Shown: positions 1-9,200 of the stretch, one piece after another
Layout: the number at the start of each line of letters is the position of its first letter
Numbering within the stretch: position 1 is the first letter of the stretch
The notes under the pieces: model-generated
Seen by the model: the letters and a program-made list of their open reading frames with translations, nothing else
What the model was told of the DNA's origin: nothing
Databases searched by the model: none
NCBI GenBank assembly: GCA_030847615.1
Contig: JAUMIR010000001.1
Location: 443,974,687-444,038,686, forward strand
Direction: 5' to 3'
DNA from: Gambelia wislizenii
Lineage: Eukaryota; Chordata; Lepidosauria; Squamata; Crotaphytidae
DNA: 64,000 nt
Made by a program: the position numbers and the translations under genes

Positions 1-36
1 CTTATGGAACCCTGGTTGAGAAACCCTGCTTAACAG
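1..36. repeat. edge fragment of a hAT-like MITE
   Basis: The first bases contain a 'ccctggttgagaaaccctgc' stretch like the right end of the element at 3618-3817 (ccctggttgagaagccttgc). Most of the copy would lie outside the window. Assignment rests on that short match only. Confidence 0.4.
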
Positions 37-798
37 CATACAGCTGTAAGCCCTGAATTTCAAACAAAAAATTACAATAATAAAGTTGCGAGCATCTAAT
101 TAAACATCTTCCTGTTCCTGCCTGCAGATTCCGATCCCAGCTCTCCCCAGACCAAATGGCCTTCAGTGACCAAGCCTCAGGATCACTCCAACTTCTGGAA
201 TAAAGAAAGAGCAGTTCTCCAACTTAAAGCTACCGCTGGAATTCCCTGCTTCCTCTTCTGACCATGCTAGTTATCTGTGGTCTTTAATCCTTTGAAGACA
301 CTGAACCAGACTACCTGGTAGGTTTGTTTCAATTCTTAACTAAAACACAATACCATTCCTTTCAATATCTCATTTGTGCCCATACTTTTGTGTAGCAACA
401 TGGTCCAGTTTGGCAAGCGATCAAACAACTTCAGCCAAGTTACTCTCTCCAAAATATCCCTAAAGAACTGGATTTTGATCCTAAACAATAACAGTAACTC
501 AACATATCAGGCCAGAACTTGGAAAGATTACTTCACTGACTACAACTCCCCCTTATTATCCAGACAACACTGTTAACTGGCCAGTCAGTACAGCGAAATA
601 GGTAAGTTCCTTACAGAGTGGTTGCCTCATTCTGCATTAGGCTACATACAGGCAGCTGTGTCATTTGGCTGCAGCAAAACAAGAAAAGCCCTGAAACCCT
701 GTGCCAGAAATTACTTTATAAGCGGTTCGAAAAGTTGCTGTTGTTGTTGTTATTATTTTTGGGAATACCACTCAACACTATCATACTGACTAAGGCAG
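37..798. other. unassigned upstream sequence
   Basis: No exon, conserved protein or repeat that I can name. Short open frames here are not protein-like. In mammals PTGR2 lies upstream of ZNF410, but nothing here resembles its coding exons. Confidence 0.5.
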
Positions 799-930
799 TG
801 GTTTCCCAACTTTGGTCCTCCAGATGTTTTGGACTTCAGCTTCCAGAATTCCTGTTGCTGAAGCCAGCTGGGGCTTCTGGGAGTTGAAGTCCAAAACACC
901 TGGAGGACAGACCAAAGTTTGGAAACCCCC
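799..930. repeat. palindromic MITE (cttccagaattcc family)
   Basis: The left part (cccaactttggtcctccag, then cagatgttttggacttcag) is mirrored on the right by an inverted copy (ttgaagtccaaaacacctgg, then accaaagtttgg). A second copy of the same family lies at 5802-5937. It has no coding capacity and is probably a non-autonomous DNA transposon. Confidence 0.7.
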
Positions 931-1099
931 TGGACTAAGGAATTCTGGAATTTTTTGGGGGGGGGGGGAATTAGGAATTTTAAAAATTGAAATAAGACCA
1001 TTCTACTGAAAAATACACCTGTCCACAAAAGGCCGTAACAATAACACACAAAAAAATTAAAATAAAAATGTTTTTCTCTTTTCTAATACAAAAATAAAA

Positions 1100-1205
1100 T
1101 TTTATTATTTTATTTATTTAGTTATTTATATCCCGCTCTTCAGCCACAAGGCTATCAGAGCAGCTTACAAACTGTTTTAAGAAATAGCAATTTACACATC
1201 CACAC
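1100..1205 (-). repeat. 3' fragment of a tRNA-derived SINE, minus strand
   Basis: It contains 'atatcccgctcttcagccac' and 'gctatcagagcagcttacaa', the tail region of the full copy at 42726-42990. The tRNA-like head is missing. Confidence 0.6.
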
Positions 1206-1415
1206 TATAATCACTCTTTTTTCTTTTCCAATGATCATTATATTTACACCTTTATACTAAAATTAGAAGTTACACATTACAATTATACATATTTGGAAAA
1301 GAAAAATAATAATTAAAAATTAATAAAAATAATAATACAAAAAAATGCAAAAATACAGGTTGTAGCTATCCTAACACTAATACATTTTTCCTTTTAATCT
1401 AAACACACTATAATC

Positions 1416-1471
1416 ATAGAATCATAGAGTTGGAAGAGACCTCAAGGGCCATCCAGTCCAACCCCCTACCA
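1416..1471 (-). repeat. CR1 LINE 3'-end fragment
   Basis: It contains 'tcatagagttggaagagacc' followed by a 'ccatccagtccaacccc' motif. The same words begin the longer CR1 copy at about 3108. It interrupts the AT-rich repeat around it. Confidence 0.65.
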
Positions 1472-1719
1472 TAATCACTCTTTTTTCTTTTCCAATGAAC
1501 ATTATATTTACACCTTTATACAAAATTAGAAGTTACACATTACAATTATACATATTTGGAAAAGAAAAAAATAATTAATAATAATAATATAAAAATACAG
1601 GTTGTAGTCGGGAGAGTAAGTTTTCCAGTTCAGCTTCCCCGTGTCACCGAAAAGGAGATCATCTTCTCCTCCTCCTTCTCCTCCCCCTCAGCCTCCATCT
1701 CTTATTTTGCCAAGAAGCC

Positions 1720-2265
1720 TCACAGCAGGACGGAACCCAAATGGAAGAAACCGGAAGTAGCTCGCGAACCTAACCCGCCCCCTCCCGCGAACCTAACCCG
1801 CCCCCTCCCGCGCTGACTCGGGGAGGTTGAGCGCTCCAAGGGTTGACTTCGTGGTCTCACTCGGGTGTCTTTCCCTCGCCTCTCTCTCTCTCTCTCTCTC
1901 TGGTCCGTCCTAGAAGGGACCTCATCACTTCCGGTGGTTGGCTGCGTCACATCCGGACGGCTCGGAGATGCCGGTAAGAAACGCTTGTCCCGGGGAAGGG
2001 AAGCCGGAGTTGCTAGGAAGCCCCCCCCTCCGCGTTCCTGGCCCCTGGTGTCCCCCCGGCCCCGCAGCAGTAGAGCGAAGAGGTCGTGGAGGCGCCGAGC
2101 TGGGGGTGGCCCTCGTCCGCCTCTGCTTCGCCCGCTCTCCTGTCCTGGGGTCCGCTCCGCTCCTCAGGAGGAGCCCTTTCGCTCCCTTTCCGTGCCGAGG
2201 GAGGGGCCTGACTGGGCTGTGGCCTGGTCTCTGGGCCTGCCGGGCACTGGCCTCGCTCCCCTTCC
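1720..2265 (+). promoter_or_regulatory. ZNF410: ZNF410 CpG-island promoter
   Basis: A sharply GC- and CpG-rich block stands in AT-rich sequence. It has ETS-type CTTCCGG motifs (around 1928 and 1952 as ATCCGG), a CRE-like half site (GCGTCAC near 1944), GC boxes, and a (CT)n tract at about 1883-1902. A 23-bp unit (cgaacctaacccgcccc core) is repeated in tandem at about 1764-1810. No TATA box is evident. The block covers exon 1 and the start of intron 1. Confidence 0.75.
1860..1973 (+). other. ZNF410: ZNF410 non-coding exon 1 (5' UTR), start approximate
   Basis: The CpG island holds a good donor (ATGCCG|GTAAGAA, GT at 1974). The next exon begins at 6049 after TTTTCAG and carries the start codon, so exon 1 is expected to be 5' UTR. 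The transcription start cannot be read from sequence; 1860 is a guess. Confidence 0.55.
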
Positions 2266-2281
2266 AGCCTTAGACTGGAGG

Positions 2282-2611
2282 AAATTTAGGAATTTTTTTT
2301 TGGAATAAGACCATTCTATTGAAAAATACACCCGACCGCAAAAAGCCCTAACAATAACGCAATAATAATAATAATTGTTTTCCTCTTTTCTTACTAATAC
2401 AAAAATAAAACTATCCTAACACTAAGACATTTTTCCTCTTAATCTAAACGCGCTATAATCACATTATATTTACACTTACAATTATACCTATTTGGAAAAG
2501 AAAAAAAAATCAATACAAGAGTAATAAAAAAATAGAAAATAATACAAACATACAATAATAATAATAATACAATATTTATTTAAAATATCCTTTTATGTTA
2601 TTGCTGGGGTT
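2282..2611. mobile_element. 330-bp insertion with 16-bp target-site duplication
   Basis: The 16-mer agccttagactggagg occurs at 2266-2281 and again at 2612-2627, exactly flanking an AT-rich insert. The insert repeats parts of 935-1610 (accattct.ttgaaaaatacacc, ctatcctaacacta, cctatttggaaaagaaa). The long target-site duplication suggests LINE-type retroposition. The source family is unknown. Confidence 0.75.
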
Positions 2612-2627
2612 AGCCTTAGACTGGAGG

Positions 2628-3107
2628 GTTTGTGTAGCCACAGAAGTACTGCCCATGTCTAGCGATAGATCAGATGACCCCCCCCATTTGACTCCCCGAT
2701 CCTGCCCAACCTTTGTTAAGCCCAGGACCGGAAATAATGCTTTATTTTGGGGGGCCCATATGTTTATCTCAGGTCAATGTAACCTAACTCAACCTAAGCT
2801 ATTCACAGTACAGGATATTTAGATTATTACTAATAGTGTTTTTGCAGGAGGAGGGTTTCTACTATGGGGGCCCCCACAATGATGTGGCCCCCTGCAGATG
2901 CTGACGCCGCTGGTGCCTTAAACCGGCGCTGGTTAAGCCAAGCACGTTTACAGCAGGTGTTTGGGTTAAAAGAATAAATATGGAAAGTGGGGGGCTTCAG
3001 TTTGGTTACTTTCTGGGGGTGATTTTTAAAAATTTCCTTTGTTGGAGTCATGTCTCCCCCAATCCTGAAGTGGGCCCCCAACCTACTGCTAAGGGCACTG
3101 AGATCAT
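2628..3107. other. ZNF410 intron 1, unassigned
   Basis: No exon or nameable repeat seen. There are several C- and G-runs. Confidence 0.5.
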
Positions 3108-3608
3108 AGAATCATAGAGTTGGAAGAGACGTCAAGGGCCATCCATTCCAACCCCCTGCCATGCGGGAATACACAATCAAATCATTCCCGACAGATGGCC
3201 ATCCAGCCTTTGCTTAAAAACCTCCAAAGAAGGAGACTCCACCACACTCCAAGGTACTGTATTTCACTTCCAAACAGCTCTTACTGTCAGGAAGTTCTTC
3301 CTCATGTTTAGATGGAATCTCTTTTCCTGTAGTTTCAACCCATTGTTCCGTGTCCTAGTCTCTGGAGCAGCAGAAAACAAACTTGCTCCATCCTCAGTAT
3401 GACATCCCTTCAGATATTTAAACATGGCTATCATGTCACCTCTTAACCTTCTCTTCTCCAGACTAAACATACCCAGCTCCCTAAGCTGCTTCTCATAGGG
3501 CATGGCTTCCAGATCTCCCACCATCTTGGTCTCCCTCCTCTGAACATGTTCAAGCTTCTCAACATCCTTCCTGAATTGTGGTGCCCAGAACTGGACACAG
3601 TATTTTAT
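3108..3608 (-). mobile_element. CR1-type LINE 3' end
   Basis: Read on the minus strand this encodes the C-terminal tail of a CR1 reverse-transcriptase ORF. Recognisable blocks are [28 protein letters not shown] and LKLQEKRFHLNMRKNFLTVR. The typical CR1 3' words (tcatagagttggaagagac, ccctgccatgcgggaata) follow. It is 5'-truncated and non-functional. Other copies lie at 4590-5165, 15950-16605 and 31390-32180. Confidence 0.85.
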
Positions 3609-3617
3609 GCTCTACAG

Positions 3618-3817
3618 CAGCCTCTTTCTCAACTTTTTTTTTTTTACCCTGGTGAAACCCTTGAAACTAATTTCAGGTCTCAGAGAACCCCTGCCTTAAA
3701 AATTATTACATCTACAGCTCAAAAAATAGTCCCCCCCCCCATCTCAATACCTCAGGGAACCCCTAGCAACCTCTTGTGGAACCCTAGGGTTCCTGGAGCC
3801 CTGGTTGAGAAGCCTTG
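3618..3817. mobile_element. hAT-like MITE with 8-bp TSD
   Basis: The ends are imperfect inverted repeats (cagcctctttctcaac and, from the other end, caaggcttctcaacc). They are flanked by the duplicated octamer ctctacag at 3610-3617 and 3818-3825. An 8-bp duplication and CA(G)G-type ends are typical of the hAT superfamily. There is no coding sequence. Confidence 0.65.
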
Positions 3818-4046
3818 CTCTACAGGATTTAGGATAAAAATTAAAATAAGTCAGTTTAAATGATGACACCAAACTAATATTTATATTTATTTTTAAAAAA
3901 CCTAAATGGATTTACATAATAAAAACTTAGAATAATATCATTCTGGGGGCCCTCCTAACCCCCGGTCTCCAGGCTAGAGCCCTGTCACTCCCCCCTTGTG
4001 GGGGCCATGGTTGGAGTACCTGGTGTCTTAGTTAAACAAACAAAAA

Positions 4047-4200
4047 GGCTTTCCTTGTTTTTTTTCTGGGCTGTGAGGTCGTGTTCTCGAAGAGTTCATC
4101 ATAGTTTAACAGATGAACCTCACAGCCCAGAAAAAAAACCAAGAAAATCTAGATGCCAGCCATGAAAGCCTTTGACTTCACATAAAACAAAAAGGCCCCT
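4047..4200. repeat. palindromic MITE
   Basis: The left arm (ccttgttttttttctgggct, then gtgaggt) is mirrored on the right (acctcac agcccagaaaaaaaaccaag) around a spacer of about 45 bp. It is a non-coding hairpin element. Confidence 0.6.
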
Positions 4201-4589
4201 AGCCCCTGGAGATTATAGTCTTAATGTTGGGAGAATTATACAGTGGACTGCAAATGAATTTATGGACAAGACATTGGATGCAAAGAGCAAGTATGAGCAA
4301 TTAAAGTTGCAACAAGCATTAAGATATAAAAGTTATTTCACTTGAGAATGAACATTAAGGGGCTTGATTTAGGGAGGGACTGAAGGTAGAGTGGGATCTA
4401 CTGGTAGATCTCTGGTTTATCCTGGATGTAGCAGCAAGGAAATGATACCCCTTTCTAATTATACTCTTAAAATGAAGCAGGCTTGTGGTAACTAGCAGTG
4501 GAAGGTCTGTGGACCACAGAGCTGGAAGGGTTCAAACTTTTGCTATGCAGGAATGGGCAATTAAAGCACTACTGAGAAATGACCATTTA

Positions 4590-5165
4590 TCTTCTGTTTA
4601 ATTACTTCCAATAAGGAGAATCCATCCTCCTCTGAGGCACTCCGCTCTGCAGTTGAACAACTCTTACTGTCAAGAAGTTCTTTGTAATATTTCTGTGGAA
4701 TCTCTTTTCTCGCGATTTGAATCTATTGGTTTGTGTCCTAGTTTCTGGTGCAACAGATAATAAGCTTGCTCCTTCTTCTACATGACATCCTTTCAGATAT
4801 TTAAAGATACCAAGCCAGTGTAGTATAGTGATTGAGTGTTGGACTATGACTCTGGACACCAGAGTTTGAATCCCTGCTTGACCATGGAAATCCACTGGGT
4901 GACCTTGGGTAAGTCAGTCTCTCAGCCCTCAGAGAAAAGCAATGGCAAACCTCCTCTGAATGAATCTTGCCACGAAAACTCCATGATAGGTTCACCTTAG
5001 TGTCATCATAAGTCGGAAATGACTACAACAACAATTATGTCATATCTTAATTTTCTCAGACCCAACTCCCTAAGTCATTCTTCATAGGGCTTGGTTTCCA
5101 GATATTTTACCATCTTGGTTGATCGCCTCTAGACACATTCCAGCTTCTCAGTATGCTTCTTAAAC
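4590..5165 (-). mobile_element. CR1-type LINE 3' end, split by a SINE
   Basis: The minus-strand frame shows degraded CR1 blocks (IFKYLKGCHVEEGASLLSVA, REKRFHRNITKNFLTVR). The sequence breaks off near 4808 ('cagatatttaaaga') and resumes after 5030 ('atgtcatatcttaattttct'). The SINE at 4811-5035 sits between the two halves. Confidence 0.75.
4811..5035 (+). mobile_element. tRNA-derived SINE (Sauria-type)
   Basis: The head resembles a tRNA: an A-box-like 'gtagtatagtgattgag' and a B-box-like 'agtttgaatcc'. It is followed by 'gtgaccttgggtaagtcag' and a tail 'cataagtcggaaatgac' ending in (ACA)n. The tail resembles the BovB 3' end at about 57935-57970. It is inserted in a CR1 copy. Confidence 0.75.
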
Positions 5166-5801
5166 TGTGATGAACTTAACCTTTGATACATGCAAACATA
5201 TTCCTGTGCTTTGATTTCTTTAATTTTAGTAAATGTCTTTATCACCTGATTTTTGTTTAGATTTTGGGGTTTTAGTAAAAAAAAAAATTGTATCAGCCTG
5301 AAGACTGTCTATAACCCTTATTTTAATGAATCTGCCTAGTATCAACACAGCATACTAACAGTGATGTCAGCTCCACTGTGACTAAGGAAGGTATGCTACT
5401 AGTGAAACCTACCTTGCTTGAGTATCTGTAGCAGTACCACAATTACCACTGCACATCCTGTCCTGTTTGGTAGCCAGTTTACTCTCTCCTTCATAGTGCC
5501 ACTGTTCAGTAGCTGCAGTGCCACTGCTGCTGATTCGTCCCCACCACACAGTGTTACCTGGTGCTATCGGCGTTCATTCTTATTGGAAAACAGGGGGATC
5601 TATAGAGGAGCCAGGGATTCTGTGGTTCCTACAGGATTTAATCAGTGCTGTTTGAATTCTGTGCTTGGTGTCCCATCTGCAAATGCTAAATGTTGATGGA
5701 CACTGACCAAGATCTAGGTCTCTGTCAAGGGAGCATAAAAGCCTGGTTCTGGCTGTAGTTTAACAGACAAGAGAGTAGAAGTAGGGAAGGCTGTAGATCA
5801 G
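5166..5801. other. ZNF410 intron 1, unassigned
   Basis: No conserved coding sequence. The frame at 5418-5696 is not protein-like and lacks splice logic. Confidence 0.5.
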
Positions 5802-5937
5802 TGGTTCCCAAACTTTGGTTCTCCAGATGTTTTGGACCTCAATTTCTAGAATTCCTGACTGTTAGCCAGATTGGCTGGGGCTTCTGGGAACTGAAGCGCA
5901 AAACACCTAGAGGACCAAAGTTTGGGAACCATTGCTG
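5802..5937. repeat. palindromic MITE, second copy
   Basis: It runs from gtggttcccaaactttggtt to accaaagtttgggaaccatt, a near-perfect palindrome. It is the same family as 799-930. Confidence 0.75.
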
Positions 5938-6048
5938 TAGACTTGTGTGTATGAGAGAGAAAGTGGTATTGTACATCAAACATAGCAGTAAGAGTAGCAA
6001 TTTGTCGGCCATGTAATTTAATTAATTTTAATTTCTATTGCTTTTCAG

Positions 6049-6238
6049 GTGAAACTGAGTAACTGTCTATTACAGCTTCCTGTAAGAAGATCCTCACTAA
6101 AGTGTGATGCTAGAATATGTGTATAAACACAGAACGTTGTTCACTTTGAACTCTTAAGCTTTGTGCCTTACTTAGATCTCCTTTGGGAATCAGAAACTTG
6201 AATCGATGTTATCAGATGAGTTAGAGTCCAAACCAGAG
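6049..6238 (+). CDS. ZNF410: ZNF410 exon 2 (start codon; CDS from 6206)
   Basis: The acceptor TTTTCAG ends at 6048. ATG at 6206 begins [11 protein letters not shown], residues 1-11. The donor is GAG|GTCAGC. Bases 6049-6205 are 5' UTR. Confidence 0.9.
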
Positions 6239-9200
6239 GTCAGCAACTGCTACTTTGCTTTGTGTACTTTGTGGAAATCATGATACTAGCAAATGAGGGC
6301 TTTCCAAACAGTTTACATAGTTTACATATGTTTATTGTATACAGCTACAGCATTACTATTTTTTCCATTAAAGGTTCTAAAATTGCTGAAATGATGTGTA
6401 CCAATAGGGTGTTATTTGAAAGCTCATCATCTGCAGATGATACTTAGGCTGTGCCGTTAGTTGGGAGGAAGCTTCGCTGAACCCAGTGGGAATTATTTCT
6501 GAATAAATCTGAATAGGATTATGCTACACTTAAAGCTTCATTTGCAAAAAAGTTGTCCATGGCTATTTATGTAAATTCTGATAATTTCCATGGCACTCAA
6601 GCTGCCTGGCATAAAAGGTTTCCTAGCTCTCCTTACATTTGAGTGGCTAAACTTGTGGCAGCTAGAGTGCTTCTGACTTTTCTGTCTTCGTAAGTCACCT
6701 GTGACTTGGAGCAGTTCAGCTAATTGGTGAGGAACACTCACAACTTGTTAGCTATGTCTCAAATAATGTAGTGTTTTAATTCTGAAAGCAGTATGTATAT
6801 AAGTAGGCAAACAGGTTTTAATGATACTGCTTTGAAATATGAATAGCTTTGTAAACTTAAATAATGCTAAACATAAGCACAGTTCTGGTAAAATGAGAAG
6901 TTGTAAAAGAATGTAATTATTTTGGTTTTCTTTTAAAGTTAGTGTTAATTTGAAAGTATTTATATGAAAGCTAGGAGAAGAGCTCAAGTATGCTACTCAG
7001 TCTTCTGCACATTCAGGGAGATAAGAGCTAGACTCCTTGCTTTCTTGGTTCTCTTCTTAATAAAACTCATTCCCTAAGTTGTCATGTTGTTGCCTTGAAT
7101 TTTTAAAAATATGTATGTGCTTGTAATTTTTAAAATTTCCAACACGTATATACCATGTATCAGAGGAAGAGGTTTGAAAATGTATAGAAATTGTATTTTG
7201 GGTATACACCTACATAGGTGCTTTCAGTATGTAAGGCAAGGTGTAGGACCCTTACTGCAGTTTTCCCCAACCTAGTTCCCTCCAGATATGTTGGACTGCA
7301 ATTCCCATGCTGTTTGGGAGCTTTTGGAAGCTGTTTCAGGAGGATACCAGGTTGGGAGAGGCTGATGGAACTAAATGGATAGTAGGGATAGATAGAAAAA
7401 CAGAAGCTGATCCAAGGACTGTCCATCGTAGCTGTGTCACTGAAGTTTTTTTCAAAAGAAGATCTAGTAAACAATGCTTTACTCAATATTTTAAATAGTG
7501 CCAAACTACATTTGACATTCAACACATGGTTTACCATTTTAATAACATTGTATGCACCCCCCCCACCCCTGCAAAAATATAGCAGTTACAGTGTGGTTTA
7601 ACCCTTTTGTCTTGTGTGGTAGTTCATACAAACAATTACAAACCATTTTTGGGTGTGGGAAAGAAGCTCTTGTTGCTGCCAATCTTAGTATCCCTTAAAT
7701 GCCAGTACCAGGAGATGGCTTTCTTGAGAGATACCACATGTACAGGAGGACATTAAGAGTTCAGGATTTGAGGAATGAGTAATTGTTCCACATAAACAGT
7801 TGGGGATTCCTTATTGTTTGTTGGTTCATTTTGGTTGATCTTGGAATGTGGAAGATTTATTTTTTCTGTCTCCATATAGTTGATAAGCCATGTATCTATT
7901 TTACCATCTTTTGCAGTAAAGCTGTAGAATGGGAGGAAGAGAAATGTAATCATTTGGCTGCTACCTTAAAATCTTTGATTTCCCCCCCAGCTGCTGGTTC
8001 AGTTTGTTCAGAACACAGCTATTCCACTAGGAGAGGGGCTTGTGGAATTGGAACCTAAAGATATTACCTGTCTGTCTCTCCTTCCTGTTACTGAAGCCCC
8101 AGAATGCAACAGGCTGATATTGCCAGGTAAAATCTGATTATTCTGAAAATGTGTTTTTGTGAGATTAACATTGCAGCCCTATAGCTGTCAATTCAGAAGT
8201 GAGTCCCACTGAATTCAGTGGGACACATACCCCCAAGTATTGCAACTTAAGAAGCATGAGGTGAGTCCAGTATTGAAAAAAGCTGTTTTTGACTATCTAG
8301 TATAGGAAGCCTCTGTTTATCTGTCAGGTTAGGGACTGCAGCAGTGTCAGAAAATGGATTGGTAGAAAAGCAGAACTCATGTAGGGAACATGAGGGGATT
8401 ATGGTGGCTCACTTAGGACTGCCTGTGTATGTTCACTGGTGCCTGCACCCACCCACGCTACTTGCAAAGTCTCAGGTGGCTTGGTGACTTTCCCCCCTCA
8501 GTTTGCTTTGCAAGCAGCGCACACATGTGTGGTTAGTCTGAAGCAAGCCTCTGCAGGCAAGAACTGTTTAAAGAGTGGATTCCTTGTGGAATGAATGGAA
8601 CTTGTCCTTAATTTGCAAGCATCGAACGAGCGAGTTGTCAGATAAGGAGCCATCGAAAGGCAAGGGCTTCCTGTATTGTGTTTGGATCTGGGTTACTCCT
8701 ATAATATAAATACAAATATAATAAAGAAGGGAGAATTCTGGCACAGTTATTAGCAGCCCTTTAGTTAATAGTGTGCAAAAGATGCTTGTTTTATTATTAG
8801 TTTCTGTATCTTTGGTGAAAACAGTAATTGCTCTGAAACACTAGGTTGGCAACTGCATTAAGTTGGCTACTGAGGGAGCAAAATTCTAGACTAGACAGGC
8901 CTTTAGTCTGATCAAGCATTTTTTTTAATTTTCTATGCTCAGTCTCACAGTTTTTTTAAAAAATTGCATTCTCTTCATTAGATGATTCCCCAAGTCCCAC
9001 TAGCTCTTCAAAGGATGTGTCCTCTTCTGCTGTTTTGCGAAGCCTCCAGGTGAATGTTGGCCCTGATGGTGAAGAGACAAGGGCACAAACAGTACAGAAG
9101 CCACCTGAGCTTCTTCCAAGACCTGATACTTCCAGCTTATTGCAAGACCTTCAGCCCAATGATAGCACTTCCTTTATCCTGCTCAATTTGACACGGACAG

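Larger units (their letters stand above)
935..1610. repeat. AT-rich duplicated repeat upstream of the ZNF410 promoter
   Basis: About 140 bp occurs twice in direct orientation (about 1193-1345 and 1467-1605). Each contains cactcttttttcttttccaa, then tacacattacaattatacat, and ends in aaaatacaggttgtag. Parts of the same sequence recur in the insertion at 2282-2611. A SINE fragment (about 1100-1205) and a 55-bp CR1 tail (about 1416-1471) lie inside. The family is not known to me. Confidence 0.7.

Noticed and set aside
1865..2308. 147-codon open frame in the ZNF410 promoter
   Set aside because: GC-rich chance frame with low-complexity residues, crossing the exon 1 donor.
7160..7537. 125-codon minus frame in ZNF410 intron 2
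   Set aside because: Covers a palindromic MITE-like patch (about 7264-7365) and has no family resemblance.
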